In this document: piece after piece, positions 8,510-18,350 of the stretch
How the letters are laid out: each line of letters begins with the position of its first letter
How positions within the stretch are numbered: position 1 is the stretch's first letter
The notes under the pieces: model-generated
The model's input: only the letters and a program-made list of their open reading frames with translations
What the model was told of the DNA's origin: nothing
Database searches by the model: none
DNA from: Rhizobium sp. R711
GTDB taxonomy: Bacteria; Pseudomonadota; Alphaproteobacteria; Rhizobiales; Rhizobiaceae
DNA length: 64,000 nucleotides
Reading direction: 5' to 3'
NCBI RefSeq assembly: GCF_002211365.1
Contig: NZ_LOKZ01000004.1
Coordinates: 124,001-188,000, forward strand
Position numbers and translations under genes: made by a program

Positions 8510-10996
8510 TTAGGAGACCCGTTCCACAAACCCATCGAGCACGCGCTTCTGTCCCGCGCGATCAAACTCGATCGTCAGCTTGTTGCCCTCGATCTCCACG
8601 ATGTTGCCGTTGCCGAATTTCAGGTGGAAGACGCGGTCGCCGGTCTTGAATTTGGAGGGTTCCGTGGCGGTGGATTTTGCCACCAGTTCGCCGTCGATGG
8701 TGCGGCCGCGCGGGCCGCTTTCGCCGTAGCCGATGCGTTCGACGGCATGACCGGAGCGGGTGCCCCAGTTGTCGCGGGTGGCGTCCGTCTTGTTCTGCTG
8801 GGCGCGCTTCCAGCCGGGCGTCGTATAGGAGGAGTTGGCGAAGGGATCGGCCTTGTCGAAGCGGGACTGGCCGTAACCGCCGCCCCGGCCATAGCCGCCA
8901 TAGCTCTGCTCCGTCTCCGCAACTTCGACATGCGTTTCCGGCAGTTCGTCAAGGAACCGCGACGGGATCGTCGATTGCCAGAGGCCGTGGATGCGGCGGT
9001 TCGAGACGAACCAGATATGGCAGCGCCGCTTGGCGCGGGTGATGCCGACATAGGCGAGGCGGCGCTCTTCCTCGAGACCGGCGCGGCCGCTTTCGTCGAG
9101 CGAACGTTGGTGCGGGAACAGGCCTTCCTCCCAGCCGGGCAGGAAGACAGTATCGAACTCCAGGCCCTTGGCGGAATGCAGCGTCATGATCGAGACGGCG
9201 TCGAGATTTTCGTTCTGCTCGGCGTCCATGACCAGCGCGACGTGCTCGAGAAAGCCGCGTATCGACTCGAAGCTCTCCATCGAGCGGATCAGTTCCTTCA
9301 GGTTTTCGAGGCGGGTCGGCGCATCCGCCGACTTGTCGTTCTTCCACATGTCGGTGTAGCCCGACTCCTCGAGAATCTGCTCGGCGAGTTCGGTATGCGC
9401 CGTGTTTTCAAGCATTTCCTGCCAGCGGCGGAAGGATTGTATAACGTCGAAGAGGGCCTTGCGCGCCTTCGGCTTCAGCTCGTCCGTCTCGATCATGTCG
9501 GCCGCAGCCGCCAGCATCGGAATGTCGCGGGCGCGGGCATAGTCGTGAAGCGCGCGCACGGTCGTATCGCCGAGACCGCGTTTCGGGGTGTTGATAATGC
9601 GCTCGAAGGCTAGGTCGTCGGCAGGCTGCGCGACGAGGCGGAAATACGCCATGGCGTCGCGGATTTCGAGGCGTTCGTAGAAGCGGGGGCCGCCGATGAC
9701 GCGATAATTGAGGCCGAGGGTTACGAAGCGGTCTTCGAACTCGCGCATCTGGAATGAGGCGCGGACCAGAATCGCCATGTCGTTCAGCAGATGCCGCTTG
9801 CCGCTGTCATCGCCGCGTTGAAGCTGCTCGATTTCCTCGCCGATGGCGCGGGCTTCCTCCTCGGAATCCCATGAGGCATGCACCTGGACCTTGATGTCTT
9901 CAGGATCTCTGCGGTCGGTGAAGAGGGTCTTGCCGAGGCGGCCCTCGTTGTGGGCGATCAGATGGCCTGCGGCACCAAGAATATGTGCCGTTGACCGGTA
10001 GTTACGCTCCAGCTTGATAACCTTGGCGCCCGGGAAATCCTTCTCGAAGCGGAGGATGTTGTCCACCTCGGCGCCGCGCCATCCATAGATCGATTGATCG
10101 TCGTCGCCGACGCAGCAGACGTTTTGCGGCTCGCCCTTGGGGCGCTGCGCAAGCAGCCGCAGCCACATGTATTGGGCGGTGTTGGTGTCCTGGTACTCGT
10201 CGACGAGAATGTAGCGGAAGCGGCCGTGATATTCCTTGAGAAGATCCGGGTTCCTGCGGAAAATCGCGATCGGGTGCATAAGGAGATCGCCGAAATCGCA
10301 GGCGTTCAGCGTCGAGAGCCGTTGCTGATAGGCGAAGTAGAGTTCGCGGCCCTTGCCGTTGGCGAAGGCGCGGGCGTCGCCTTCCGGAATGTCCCCCGGG
10401 GCGAGGCCCTTGTTCTTCCAGGTGTCGATCATGCCGGCAAACTGCTTGGCGGGCCAGCGTTTGTCATCGAGGCCTTCCGCCTGGATGAGCTGCTTGATCA
10501 AGCGGACGACGTCGTCGGTGTCGAGGATCGTGAAATCGGAGCGCAGGCCGACGAGTTCGGCATGGCGGCGCAGAAGCTTGACGCCGATCGAGTGAAATGT
10601 GCCGAGCCAGGGCATGCCCTCGACAGCGCCGCCGACGAGCACGGCGATACGTTCCTTCATCTCGCGCGCAGCCTTGTTGGTGAAGGTCACGGCGAGGATC
10701 TGCGAGGGGAATGCACGGCCGGTGTTCAGGATATGGGCGATGCGGGTGGTCAGGACGCGTGTCTTGCCCGTACCCGCGCCGGCGAGCACGAGAACCGGGC
10801 CTTCCAGCGTTTCGACGGCTTCGGTCTGTTCCGGATTCAGGCCAGAAAGATAATCGGGGCGCTTACCGCCATCGCGAGCGGCCATGGCGCGGGCGGCGAG
10901 CCCTCCGGAAGCGGGAGCGGCAGGGGCCGGCTGCTTGCGCGGCGGCCCGCCCGGCTCTTCATCGAAGAAAGGGATATCGTCGAAACTATTGCTCAT
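8510..10996 (-). CDS. uvrD: UvrD/PcrA-type ATP-dependent DNA helicase II
   Basis: An 828-aa superfamily 1A helicase that moves 3' to 5' on single-stranded DNA and takes part in nucleotide-excision and mismatch repair. The motifs are in order: Q motif LNPEQTEAV (53-61), Walker A GAGTGKT (73-79), DEYQDTN, GDDDQSIYGWRGA, ERNYRS, and the VSIMTLHSAKGLEFD motif followed by YVGITRAKRR. The last 50 residues form the Tudor-like C-terminal domain (VFHLKFGNGNIVEIEGNKL in outline). A Pro/Ala-rich N-terminal extension of about 45 residues is typical of alphaproteobacterial UvrD. It stands alone on the minus strand. Confidence 0.93.
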   Translation of the reverse strand: MSNSFDDIPFFDEEPGGPPRKQPAPAAPASGGLAARAMAARDGGKRPDYLSGLNPEQTEAVETLEGPVLVLAGAGTGKTRVLTTRIAHILNTGRAFPSQILAVTFTNKAAREMKERIAVLVGGAVEGMPWLGTFHSIGVKLLRRHAELVGLRSDFTILDTDDVVRLIKQLIQAEGLDDKRWPAKQFAGMIDTWKNKGLAPGDIPEGDARAFANGKGRELYFAYQQRLSTLNACDFGDLLMHPIAIFRRNPDLLKEYHGRFRYILVDEYQDTNTAQYMWLRLLAQRPKGEPQNVCCVGDDDQSIYGWRGAEVDNILRFEKDFPGAKVIKLERNYRSTAHILGAAGHLIAHNEGRLGKTLFTDRRDPEDIKVQVHASWDSEEEARAIGEEIEQLQRGDDSGKRHLLNDMAILVRASFQMREFEDRFVTLGLNYRVIGGPRFYERLEIRDAMAYFRLVAQPADDLAFERIINTPKRGLGDTTVRALHDYARARDIPMLAAAADMIETDELKPKARKALFDVIQSFRRWQEMLENTAHTELAEQILEESGYTDMWKNDKSADAPTRLENLKELIRSMESFESIRGFLEHVALVMDAEQNENLDAVSIMTLHSAKGLEFDTVFLPGWEEGLFPHQRSLDESGRAGLEEERRLAYVGITRAKRRCHIWFVSNRRIHGLWQSTIPSRFLDELPETHVEVAETEQSYGGYGRGGGYGQSRFDKADPFANSSYTTPGWKRAQQNKTDATRDNWGTRSGHAVERIGYGESGPRGRTIDGELVAKSTATEPSKFKTGDRVFHLKFGNGNIVEIEGNKLTIEFDRAGQKRVLDGFVERVS

Positions 10997-11392
10997 GGCG
11001 CGTAATGTAGTGATTCGGGTTGGAAAGACCAGAAAAGATGTTCTGCTTTCATTCCCGTTCGGGTCGCGGTCCTCAGTCTATGTCAGCTATGCAAGAGCGC
11101 TGGATTGCGGGAATTGCTTGCGCATGCCGCTGGAGCGAGCGCCATCGTCGCTACGGGTCAGAAAACAAAACCGCTATTTGACCTTGAAGGCGAACTCTAC
11201 AACACGGATGCAAGCGGCTGGGAGATGCGTCGGTGGTAACTCAGTCTTGAATTACAATTCAGTAATCAAGGGTCAATTCGCTTGCCGGTGATCAGCAAAG
11301 GGACAATATTGTCGCAGACGTGCGGCAATTTGTCCTGCGAACGCCTCTTTCGATAGACCCTGGACCAGCCTCGAGTCCCTCTGGAGACGCGA
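10997..11392. promoter_or_regulatory. Divergent control region of uvrD and the RND efflux operon, with two palindromes
   Basis: This 396-base stretch separates uvrD from the efflux operon. It holds TGAATT-AC-AATTCA at 11248-11261 and the perfect 12-mer GACAATATTGTC at 11302-11313, with a half-like GCAATTTGTCC 30 bases later. These could be regulator sites for the pump, but no regulator gene is adjacent. Open frames in this stretch look non-coding. Confidence 0.4.
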
Positions 11393-12559
11393 ATGCCATT
11401 TTGGAAGCAGTTTATAATCTGCCTTGTCGTGATTGCGGCCGGCTCTGCCGGATGGGTCTACTTTGTGCCGGGTGCTGGAGAGACGCTACGCAAGGCCGGT
11501 TTCGCTGAGGTTTCCAAGCTGGCGCCCGGGACGGCGGCGCCGCAGCCTGCGGCTAACGCAGAGGGACAATCAAGGCGCCGCAGCGGCGGGGCCCATGCGC
11601 CCGTTCTGGTCGCCACACAAGCCGTTGTTCGTGGCATCGTCAATGATCGGCTGAGCGCCATCGGCACGGGTGACGCCATTCACTCCGTCGTGGTGATGCC
11701 GCAGGCGAGCGGCACGATCCGCGAGATCCTGATCAAGTCGGGTGACAAGATCACCAAGGGTCAGGTGCTGGCAAAGCTCGATAGCGAAGAGCAGGTCATC
11801 GCCCGCGGGCAGGCGGACGTTGCGCTGAAGAGCGCTATCGAAAAGTCCAGCCTCTACCACAACATCAAATCCAGCGTGTCGCGGATGGACGTCTTCGATG
11901 CCGAGATCGCGGAGCAGGGTGCGCGGCTGCAACTGCAGGCCGCCGAGCTCAATCTTGAGCGCCGCAGCATCGTTGCGCCGATCGATGGCATCGTCGGTAT
12001 CATTCCAGTCAATGTTGGCGATAACGTCTCGACGACCACACCGGTCGCGACCCTCGACGACCGGACTGAAATTCTTGTTGACTATTGGGTGCCGGAGCGC
12101 TTCGCCAACACGATCACGGTCGGCCAGCCGGTCGAGGCAACATCGGTCGCTCGGCCTGGTCGCGTTTTCTCGGGCGGGGTCGAAGCGATCGACAATCGCA
12201 TTGACGCCGCCAGCCGCACGATGCGCGTGCGGGCCCGCATCGACAACGCATCGGACGAACTGCGCGCAGGCATGTCGTTCAACGTCGGGATGAAGTTTGG
12301 GGGCGACCAGTATCCGGCAGTCGATCCGCTCTCGGTGCAGTGGGATTCTCAAGGGGCCTTTGTCTGGCGGGTTGTCGACGGCAAGTCCGGCAAGGTGCGC
12401 GTCAGCATAGTGCAGCGCAACCCCGACTACATTCTCGTCAAGGCCGATCTGAAGGACGGCGACGCGATCGTTACCGAAGGCCTGCAGCGCGTCCGTGAAG
12501 GCGGTGCAGTGCGGGTTGCCAACGAAGTCGCGTCGAACTCGGAGCCTGCCACGCAATGA
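11393..12559 (+). CDS. RND efflux periplasmic adaptor (membrane fusion protein)
   Basis: A 388-aa protein with an N-terminal membrane anchor (residues 4-22) and a periplasmic body: the lipoyl half motif SGTIREILIKSGDKITKGQ, a helical hairpin (about residues 130-180), a second lipoyl half (APIDGIVGIIPVNVGDNV in outline) and beta-barrel domains. It links the inner-membrane pump to an outer-membrane channel. Its TGA overlaps the ATG of the pump gene by four bases, so the two form an operon. No TolC-type channel gene is present nearby, so a shared channel is likely. Confidence 0.9.
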   Translation: MPFWKQFIICLVVIAAGSAGWVYFVPGAGETLRKAGFAEVSKLAPGTAAPQPAANAEGQSRRRSGGAHAPVLVATQAVVRGIVNDRLSAIGTGDAIHSVVVMPQASGTIREILIKSGDKITKGQVLAKLDSEEQVIARGQADVALKSAIEKSSLYHNIKSSVSRMDVFDAEIAEQGARLQLQAAELNLERRSIVAPIDGIVGIIPVNVGDNVSTTTPVATLDDRTEILVDYWVPERFANTITVGQPVEATSVARPGRVFSGGVEAIDNRIDAASRTMRVRARIDNASDELRAGMSFNVGMKFGGDQYPAVDPLSVQWDSQGAFVWRVVDGKSGKVRVSIVQRNPDYILVKADLKDGDAIVTEGLQRVREGGAVRVANEVASNSEPATQ

Positions 12560-15500
12560 ACGTGATCGAGATGCAGGACAAGCCGGCTTCCGGCAAGCAG
12601 ACCTTTACCGCGCTGTTCGTCCGGCGCCCGATCCTGGCGCTGGTCTTCAATACCCTCATGATCGTCGCCGGCCTTGCGGCCTATGCCGGGATCGAAGTGC
12701 GCGAACTGCCTGATGTCGACCGGCCTGTCGTGACGGTTCGCACCATGTTCGACGGTGCCTCTCCACAGACGATCGACCAGGAACTGACGAAGGTGATCGA
12801 GGGCGCGGCCGCCCGTGTCAGTGGCCTCAAGTCTATTTCGTCCAGCTCTCAGTTCGGCCAGAGCCGCGTGACACTCGAATTTTCCGACTCGGTCGATCTC
12901 GCCGTTGCGGCGAACGATGTGCGCGACGCCATCGGTCGTATCGCCGATCGTCTGCCTGAGGAGGCGGATGCACCGCAGATCGTCAAGGCGGATTCCGATT
13001 CTCAACCGATCATGCGTCTTGCCGTCACCTCGTCCAAACTCAACATGGACGATCTGACCCTTCTCGTCGAAAACCAGGTCATCGATCGGCTTGCTTCGGT
13101 CGACGGGGTTGCCGATGTCGAAACCTACGGCGACCAGGAGAAGGTCTTCCGTGTCGACGTCAACCAGAGCGAACTGGCCAGTCGCGGGCTGACGGTTGGC
13201 GATCTGACGAAGGCGCTTTCCAGCGCTGCACTCGACGTGCCGGCCGGATCGCTGAAGAGCCCGACGCAGACGATCGTTGTGCGTGCGATGGCAAGCCTGC
13301 AGACGCCGGAGGATTTCTCCAACGTCATCCTGCAGAACCACGTGCGTCTCGGCGATGTGGCGAATGTTACCCTCGGACCACGCGACGGGCAGACTGCGCT
13401 GCGCTCCAACGGCGTTCCCGGCATCGGCCTCGGCATCATCCGCCAGGCACAATCGAATACGCTGAATATCTCGAACGGCATCAAGGACGCCGTCGCTGAG
13501 CTTTCAAAAACGCTTCCCGAGGGCACACGGATCGCCATCACCAGCGATGACGCCGTCTTCATCCAGGGCGCGATTCATGAAGTGGTGCTGGCGCTGATTC
13601 TGGCCGCCGTCATCGTCACCGGCGTCATCTATCTCTTTCTGAGGGACTGGCGCGCGACGATTATCCCTGCCATCAGTATGCCGGTTGCACTGATCGGAAC
13701 GCTGGCAGCGGTCTATCTCGTCGGCTTCTCGATCAACATCCTGACGCTACTCGCGATCGTACTGGCGACGGGTCTCGTGGTGGACGACGCGATCGTCGTC
13801 CTCGAAAACATCGTGCGCCGCCGCTCGGAAGGCATGGGGCCACGGGCGGCTGCTGTGCTTGGCACGCGCGAGGTGTTCTTTGCTGTCATCGCCACGACCG
13901 CGACGCTTGCCGCGGTCTTCATTCCGCTGTCCTTCCTGCCGGGGCAGGTGGGCGGCCTGTTTCGCGAGTTCGGCTTCGTGCTGGCTTTCTCGGTTGGTCT
14001 CTCATCGATCGTCGCCTTGACCTTATGTCCGATGCTGGCGTCGCGAATATTGACGAAGGAAATGCTCGAGGATCACGGTATCCTCGGTCGTTTCGGAACC
14101 TGGTTCGCGAATGCTTACCGTTGGTCGCTCCATGCCTGCCTGAATGCACCACTCGTGGTCATCGTTGCATCCATGCTTTTCGCGGGAGCAGCTGTTCTCG
14201 CGTTCCAGACAGTTCGCAGCGAACTGACGCCTAACGAAGACCGCGCCCTCGTGATGATGCGCCTGACGACGCCGCAAGGCTCCAGTCTCGAATATACCCG
14301 CGACAAGATGCAACGGGTCGAAGAGTATCTCCAACCGCTCGTCGACAGCGGCGATATCAGCAACGTCTTTTCGATCTCAGGGCAGGGCGGGCAGGTCAAT
14401 AGCGGCTTCATGGTACTGACACTGGCGCCATGGGGTGAACGCCAACGCACGCAGGCGGAGATTGTTACCGACATCAACCAGGCGGCGGCAAAGGTCCCGG
14501 CGCTGCGCGGCAATGCGATCCAGTCGAACAGCCTGCGCATTCGCGGCGCCGGCAATGGATTGCAGATGGCGCTTGTCGGCAACGACCACGAGGCGCTGAC
14601 TGTCGCGGCCGCTCGGTTGGTGCAGGTCCTCGACGCGACGGGCCACTATGACACGCCGCGACTGACCAACGAGCCGACACAGGCTCAGGTGTCGGTGACG
14701 ATCGACCGCGAGCGCGCGTCCGATCTCGGCATCGACATCACGGGTCTTTCAACGGCGATGCAGTCGCTTTTGGAGGGCCGGTCGGTCGTCGATGTTTTTG
14801 TCAAGGGGGAAGCCTATCCCGTGCTGCTCACCTCGAACACCCGACCGCTCGACGATCCGACTGATCTCGAGAACGTGTTCCTGAAGACGGGCGACGGCAA
14901 GATCGTTCCGATGTCGGTGATCGCATCGCTGACGGAAGGCTCGGTCGCGCCGCAGCTGAACCGCGAACAGCAGGTTGCGTCGGTGGCGATCACAGCCGGT
15001 TTGAAGAACGGCCTCTCGCTGGGAGACGCGGTCAAGGAAGTGACCGAGATATCCAAGTCGGTCCTGCCCGCGGGCGCCCGTCTCGTCCCACTAGCCGAGG
15101 CGGCAACGCTGGAGGAGAATTCGAGTGGCATGGCGCTGACCTTCGGTTTTGCCATCGTCATCATCTTCCTGGTTCTGGCCGCGCAGTTCGAAAGCGTCCT
15201 GTCGTCGGTCATCATCATGTCGACGGTACCACTCGGGCTCGCATGCGCTGTATTCGCGCTTGTTATCACCGGGTCGAGCCTGAATATCTATAGCCAGATC
15301 GGTCTTGTTCTGCTTGTCGGCGTGATGGCGAAGAACGGCATTCTTATTGTCGAATTCGCCAACCAGCTACGCGATCGTGGCGAGGAAGTACGCACGGCGA
15401 TCGAGAAGGCGTGTGCGCTGCGTCTACGCCCTGTGATGATGACGATGATCGCGACCATCCTCGGGGGCGTCCCGCTGGTCTTTGCGCACGGGGCCGGCGC

Positions 15501-15708
15501 GGAGGCGCGTATCGCACTCGGCTGGGTCATCGTCGGGGGGCTCGGCTTTGCGACACTTGTGACGCTCTACATCACGCCGGTCGCCTACCTGCTGATTGCC
15601 CGCTTCGCGAAGCCGCATGCTCACGAGGAAGAACGCCTCCACGAAGAAATGGCGCATGCCTCGCGCGCCCCGGCACCAAAGGCGGGCCGACTGCAAGCGG
15701 CGGAGTAA
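12556..15708 (+). CDS. RND-family multidrug efflux transporter (HAE-1 type)
   Basis: A 1050-aa inner-membrane proton antiporter with the standard two repeats: one membrane segment, a large periplasmic loop, then five to six segments, each twice. The proton-relay pair is visible in GLVVDDAIVVLENIVRR in the fourth segment of the first half, and the second half has VGVMAKNGILIVEFANQLRD with a matching RLRPVMMT. Length and motifs fit AcrB-like and VexF-like pumps. The substrate cannot be read from sequence. The last 35 residues are a polar, His/Glu/Ala-rich tail. A modest GC hairpin follows at 15713-15731. Confidence 0.92.
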   Translation: MNVIEMQDKPASGKQTFTALFVRRPILALVFNTLMIVAGLAAYAGIEVRELPDVDRPVVTVRTMFDGASPQTIDQELTKVIEGAAARVSGLKSISSSSQFGQSRVTLEFSDSVDLAVAANDVRDAIGRIADRLPEEADAPQIVKADSDSQPIMRLAVTSSKLNMDDLTLLVENQVIDRLASVDGVADVETYGDQEKVFRVDVNQSELASRGLTVGDLTKALSSAALDVPAGSLKSPTQTIVVRAMASLQTPEDFSNVILQNHVRLGDVANVTLGPRDGQTALRSNGVPGIGLGIIRQAQSNTLNISNGIKDAVAELSKTLPEGTRIAITSDDAVFIQGAIHEVVLALILAAVIVTGVIYLFLRDWRATIIPAISMPVALIGTLAAVYLVGFSINILTLLAIVLATGLVVDDAIVVLENIVRRRSEGMGPRAAAVLGTREVFFAVIATTATLAAVFIPLSFLPGQVGGLFREFGFVLAFSVGLSSIVALTLCPMLASRILTKEMLEDHGILGRFGTWFANAYRWSLHACLNAPLVVIVASMLFAGAAVLAFQTVRSELTPNEDRALVMMRLTTPQGSSLEYTRDKMQRVEEYLQPLVDSGDISNVFSISGQGGQVNSGFMVLTLAPWGERQRTQAEIVTDINQAAAKVPALRGNAIQSNSLRIRGAGNGLQMALVGNDHEALTVAAARLVQVLDATGHYDTPRLTNEPTQAQVSVTIDRERASDLGIDITGLSTAMQSLLEGRSVVDVFVKGEAYPVLLTSNTRPLDDPTDLENVFLKTGDGKIVPMSVIASLTEGSVAPQLNREQQVASVAITAGLKNGLSLGDAVKEVTEISKSVLPAGARLVPLAEAATLEENSSGMALTFGFAIVIIFLVLAAQFESVLSSVIIMSTVPLGLACAVFALVITGSSLNIYSQIGLVLLVGVMAKNGILIVEFANQLRDRGEEVRTAIEKACALRLRPVMMTMIATILGGVPLVFAHGAGAEARIALGWVIVGGLGFATLVTLYITPVAYLLIARFAKPHAHEEERLHEEMAHASRAPAPKAGRLQAAE

Positions 15709-15957
15709 AGCCGCCCGCTGCCCTGGCGGGCAAAGGCTGCGACTTATAGTTTATGAAAACTTGTAGGATTGGATGAATTTACTCTGAACTTTAGATGTTT
15801 TTTAAGCATGGGCAGCAATCATTCCAACTGAAGCCGATAGGTCCTCCAGCGTTTTCAGAGGACCGCCTTGGTGCCTCGTTCAGGCGCTCCCGGACAATGA
15901 TCGTTCGCGGTACGGTTCGCTTGTATCAGTGTATTGTTGTGTTCGGAGTACAGTACC

Positions 15958-16953
15958 TTGAGCATTTATCGGCGCACTTCGGTGGATGCCGCGCTATATG
16001 TTTTGCGTGACATCGGTCGCGATATGACCAAGACCCAGAGGCAGGTCTCTACTGGCCTCAGAGTGGAAAAAGCATCCGACAATGGCGCCTACTGGGCGAT
16101 AAGTTCGACGTTGAAAACCGATCAGAAAGCCCAGTCGGCCATTGGCGATGCCCTTGGCCTCGCGGCTGCCACCATGGGCACAGCTTACAACGCGGTCGAC
16201 AGCGCGATCGATCTCGTCAGCGAGATCAAGGCGAAGCTGGTCGCAGCGACCGAGTCCGGCGTCGACAAGGACAAGATCAACACTGACATCACCCAGCTGA
16301 AAGATCAGCTGCGATCGGTTGCGCAGTCGGCAGAGTTCAATGGCGACAACTGGGTTGCGATCGACGATTCTGCCGATCCATCAAAGCCGAGGCAGATCCC
16401 GTCTTCCTTCATCCGCTATCCCGACGGAACGGTGAAGGTCGACATGCTAAGCTACGAGGCCGATCTAGCGCCGGTGGGTGCGACTACATCTCAGGATGCG
16501 CGCTACCTGATCGATGACCGCACGACTGGTTCCGGCGAATATGGCGCTCTGACCTCTCAGTATTTTGCCACCGAGGCCGGCGCCTCGCAAAACTATGTGA
16601 TGCTGAAGGGGGCCGGCAATACGGCAGGGCAAGTCGAAATTGGGGTTTCGAGCACGACGACCCAGGCGCAGGTGACGGAGATGATCACCGTCGTCGACAG
16701 GATGCTGAACCAGATGACGACAGTCGGCTCGGCCTTCGGCGCACTCGAAAAGCGCATTAGTATCCAGAGCGATTTCGCGCAGTCGCTGGACGATTCCTAT
16801 TCCCGCGGCATCAGCCGCCTGATCGACGCGGACATGGAGGAGCAGTCAAGCCGGCTGCGGGCCCTGCAGACGCAGGAGCAGCTAGGTTTGCAGTCACTGA
16901 ACATCGCCAATGCCAGCTACGACAAAGTTCGCCAACTCTTCCAGAACTTCTGA
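15958..16953 (+). CDS. Flagellin, isolated copy
   Basis: A 331-aa structural protein of the flagellar filament, secreted by the flagellar export apparatus. The N-terminal D0/D1 region reads VLRDIGRDMTKTQRQVSTGL and continues ASDNGAYWAISSTL, and the C-terminus has RGISRLIDADMEEQSSRL then LQTQEQLGLQSLNIAN, both typical of short rhizobial flagellins. The TTG at 15958 gives a natural N-terminus (MSIYRRTSVDAALYV) with GGAG 10 bases upstream; no ATG fits. No other flagellar gene is near. Several rhizobia carry one flagellin gene away from the main cluster, and this may be that type. Confidence 0.85.
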   Translation: MSIYRRTSVDAALYVLRDIGRDMTKTQRQVSTGLRVEKASDNGAYWAISSTLKTDQKAQSAIGDALGLAAATMGTAYNAVDSAIDLVSEIKAKLVAATESGVDKDKINTDITQLKDQLRSVAQSAEFNGDNWVAIDDSADPSKPRQIPSSFIRYPDGTVKVDMLSYEADLAPVGATTSQDARYLIDDRTTGSGEYGALTSQYFATEAGASQNYVMLKGAGNTAGQVEIGVSSTTTQAQVTEMITVVDRMLNQMTTVGSAFGALEKRISIQSDFAQSLDDSYSRGISRLIDADMEEQSSRLRALQTQEQLGLQSLNIANASYDKVRQLFQNF

Positions 16954-16976
16954 CAGGTTGTCTTGATAAGCGACGC

Positions 16977-17000
16977 GTCGCCCGTGTTCCAACGGGCGAC
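16977..17000 (+). terminator. Hairpin after flagellin gene
   Basis: GTCGCCCGT and ACGGGCGAC pair around a six-base loop 24 bases after the flagellin stop. There is no T tract, so efficiency is uncertain. Confidence 0.4.
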
Positions 17001-17147
17001 ATGACTGCTCGGCCCGCCACTGTGGCTTACGATCCGCAGTAGCTGTGCATTTTTCTCAATTTCCGGTATCTGAAGCATCTGTTTCATCTTGTTGCCGCAA
17101 TCCTTAATACTGGTCGCATCAACACCGAATTGGAGACAAGCCTGTCC

Positions 17148-17813
17148 ATGATCAAGAAATTCATACTTTTGTCTGTTGCTGCAACTTACCTTAGTGCCTG
17201 CACCACCACCGACCCCTATACCGGCGAGCAGAAAATGTCGAACACCTCAGGTGGGGCGCTGCTGGGTGCAGGCGTTGGCGCGCTTGCCGGCTTGGCTGTC
17301 GGCGGCTCGCCGGTTGGACGTCGCAATGCTGCGCTGATCGGCGCCGGCGTTGGCGCGCTCGCGGGTGGTGCGATCGGCAATTACATGGACCAGCAGGAAT
17401 CCGAACTGCGCGCTCAGCTCCAGGGAACCGGCATCTCGGTGACCCGCCGCGGCGACAACATCATCCTGAACATGCCGTCCAACATTACGTTCGATGTTGA
17501 CCAGGATGCCGTGAAGGCTGGTTTCTATCCGACGCTGAATTCTGTCGCGATCGTCCTGCGCAAGTTCAACCGCACCCTTATCGACGTGAACGGTCATACC
17601 GACTCCACCGGCAGCCTGCAGCACAACCAGGATCTGTCACAGCGCCGCGCCATGTCGGTTGCCGACTATCTCGGCACGCAGGGCATCGATCCGCGCCGTG
17701 TTTCTGCCGTCGGTTTCGGTCCGTCGCAGCCGATTGCTTCCAACGCTACGGAAGCTGGTCGCGCGCAGAACCGCCGCGTTGAAATCCAGATCGCGCCTGT
17801 CACCCAGAGCTGA
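17148..17813 (+). CDS. OmpA-family outer-membrane lipoprotein
   Basis: A 221-aa envelope protein. The lipoprotein signal MIKKFILLSVAATYLSAC puts the lipidated cysteine at residue 18. Two glycine-zipper segments (GALLGAGVGALAG and AALIGAGVGALAG, about 35-75) precede an OmpA-type peptidoglycan-binding domain (about 105-221) with the NGHTDSTGS and NQDLSQRRA motifs and the terminal NRRVEIQI. It likely ties the outer membrane to the cell wall. The ATG at 17148 fits the signal peptide, with GGAG 12 bases upstream. A strong terminator follows. Confidence 0.9.
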   Translation: MIKKFILLSVAATYLSACTTTDPYTGEQKMSNTSGGALLGAGVGALAGLAVGGSPVGRRNAALIGAGVGALAGGAIGNYMDQQESELRAQLQGTGISVTRRGDNIILNMPSNITFDVDQDAVKAGFYPTLNSVAIVLRKFNRTLIDVNGHTDSTGSLQHNQDLSQRRAMSVADYLGTQGIDPRRVSAVGFGPSQPIASNATEAGRAQNRRVEIQIAPVTQS

Positions 17814-17832
17814 TCCACATTTTCAGTCAAGA

Positions 17833-17862
17833 AAAACGGCCGGGTCAACGCCCGGCCGTTTT
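17833..17862 (+). terminator. Rho-independent terminator after the OmpA lipoprotein gene
   Basis: AAAACGGCCGGG and CCCGGCCGTTTT form a 12-bp stem around a short loop, flanked by A and T runs. It can work in both directions and also ends the DUF2000 gene, whose stop lies at 17865. Confidence 0.85.
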
Positions 17863-17864
17863 CG

Positions 17865-18272
17865 TTATCGATGCATCGTCGCACCCTTGGTGATCTTGTC
17901 GACGATCTTCTTTTCGGCCCTGATGGCTATGCCGACAACCTTGGCATCGTCAGGTGCATATTCGGCAAAGACGGCCCGGTTGGCGGCGTCGTGGCCGGTT
18001 GCGAACATCTCTTCGATGAACAGCGATGAGGTCACGCCGCGCTCCAGGGAGCGGCGGTGGATTGCCGACATCGTTTCGTCCTCGGCCGACAGTACGATAA
18101 TCGGCTGGATGGACAGCGGATTGTAGAGATTGCCAGCGCGATCCTTGTACGATTCACCGATGATCTCGGGGCTCTGCCCGGCAATTCCGCTCATCAGGAA
18201 AGCGGTGACGTTCAGCTTCTGCCAGGATGCAAGATTGTTTCGCAGGACGATCGCAATTTTGGTATCAAACAT
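17865..18272 (-). CDS. DUF2000 family protein
   Basis: A 135-aa cytoplasmic protein beginning MFDTKIAIVLRNNLASWQKL, the usual DUF2000 N-terminus. It shows SLFIEEMFATGHDAANRA near the middle-to-C-terminal part. DUF2000 proteins share a peptidyl-tRNA-hydrolase-like (PTH2) fold, but a function is not established. ATG 18272 is preferred; ATG 18287, five codons upstream, is possible. It diverges from an AraC regulator 78 bases away, which may control it. Confidence 0.8.
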   Translation of the reverse strand: MFDTKIAIVLRNNLASWQKLNVTAFLMSGIAGQSPEIIGESYKDRAGNLYNPLSIQPIIVLSAEDETMSAIHRRSLERGVTSSLFIEEMFATGHDAANRAVFAEYAPDDAKVVGIAIRAEKKIVDKITKGATMHR

Positions 18273-18350
18273 TCCAGTCTCTTTCATGCGGGTTCGAAAG
18301 TCGCGTTGGACCAGGATGTAAACAGTCATGCCTTCGAGGGTCTTGAACGT

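Noticed and set aside
9900..11005. 303-codon plus-strand frame opposite uvrD
   Set aside because: Antisense to the conserved helicase motifs and without any pattern of its own.
10884..11291. 135-codon plus-strand frame upstream of the RND operon
   Set aside because: It starts inside uvrD on the other strand and has random composition; the region looks like a promoter stretch.
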